Assembly (NCBI GenBank): GCA_015501075.1
Contig: JADNYJ010000055.1
Span: forward strand, 170,259-234,258
DNA from: Gymnopilus junonius
Lineage: Eukaryota > Basidiomycota > Agaricomycetes > Agaricales > Galerinaceae
DNA: 64,000 nucleotides
Direction of reading: 5' to 3'
The position numbers were made by a program, and so were the translations under genes. Under the pieces are notes generated by a model. It did no database searches and was not told the DNA's origin. It was given only the letters and a program-made list of their open reading frames with translations. Below, one piece after another: positions 63,810 through 64,000 of this stretch (position 1 is its first letter; each line of letters starts with the position of its first letter).

Positions 63810-64000
63810 AAGGAGCATTCGGGCTTCGCGTATCGTAGGGCGTACATGTACTGAGAGAGCAAATATAAGACGGATATGTAGTAGTAATCATGTATGTAGA
63901 TCAACGTATTGTGATCGTCGGTCGGAAGCAGTAGTGCTTCTCTAAATGGCACTGCAACCATACATCAACAATCTTTCTTCCCTTTTCCCAATAACTCTCG
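63810..64000. other. Right edge, 3' flank of SelW-like gene
   Basis: About 190 bases with no supported feature. Confidence 0.4.

Noticed and set aside
1..64000. tRNA genes, rRNA, CRISPR arrays, transposases, virus-like genes
   Set aside because: I looked for B-box-like GGTTCGA elements in cloverleaf context, regular spaced repeats and DDE or reverse-transcriptase motifs and saw none that hold up by eye.

Overview
The window reads as nuclear DNA of a basidiomycete fungus, most likely an Agaricomycete. Genes are closely packed on both strands. Most are cut by many GT-AG introns of roughly 45 to 70 bases, GC content looks balanced, and the gene set is that of a free-living fungus: ERMES subunit, RAD16, eIF5B, class 3 lipase, kinesin-3, cytochrome b5-acyl-CoA dehydrogenase. 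I saw no bacterial-style operons, CRISPR arrays or rRNA genes. Products were named from conserved motifs I could read after splicing by eye; no database search was run.

Layout. 1-2808 (-): a pentatricopeptide-type mitochondrial protein running off the left edge. 3011-5845 (-): diacylglycerol-lipase-like enzyme, head to head with a small membrane protein (6034-7017 +). 8501-10913 (-): amino acid permease, head to head with U1-70K (11052-12436 +). 13287-17690 (-): eIF5B, head to head with ARL2 (17851-18762 +). 18763-21599: poorly resolved stretch holding a probable unassigned minus-strand gene. 21600-23537 (+): cyclopropane-fatty-acid synthase type methyltransferase. 24328-30503 (-): kinesin-3. 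30809-31553 (-): IMP3, only 62 bases from the divergent LIM-binding regulator (31616-34725 +). 36009-39597 (-): PNUTS-like PP1 regulator, head to head with an HMG-box protein (39820-40822 +). 41149-42000 and 42862-45244 (+): two neighbouring WW-domain genes. 45406-49477 (+): RAD16. 49732-51302 (-): MDM10. 51382-53403 (-): arginyl-tRNA synthetase. 53663-56146 (-): cytochrome b5-acyl-CoA dehydrogenase. 56580-58445 (-): RGG-rich protein. 58705-59057 (+): Sm protein G. 59213-61075 (+): second PPR-like protein. 61460-63233 (-): Pch2/TRIP13, head to head with a SelW/Rdx family protein (63311-63809 +).

The genes are mostly unrelated housekeeping functions: RNA processing and translation (U1-70K, SmG, eIF5B, IMP3, ArgRS), transport and cytoskeleton (ARL2, kinesin-3), mitochondria (MDM10, two PPR proteins), chromatin and repair (HMG, RAD16, Pch2, LDB, PNUTS) and lipid metabolism (lipase, CFA synthase, ACAD). 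They do not form one pathway. Three features stand out. Seven divergent pairs share short intergenic promoters of about 60 to 260 bases. Several exons are only 7 to 19 bases long, and some cut through catalytic motifs. Several conserved genes (eIF5B, permease, kinesin-3, LDB) carry apparent single-base reading-frame breaks, two of them at GG/AA doublets and one in a C9 run. That looks more like assembly indels than a locus full of pseudogenes. I did not find a convincing new multi-gene system; the best unexplained region is 19.3-21.2 kb.
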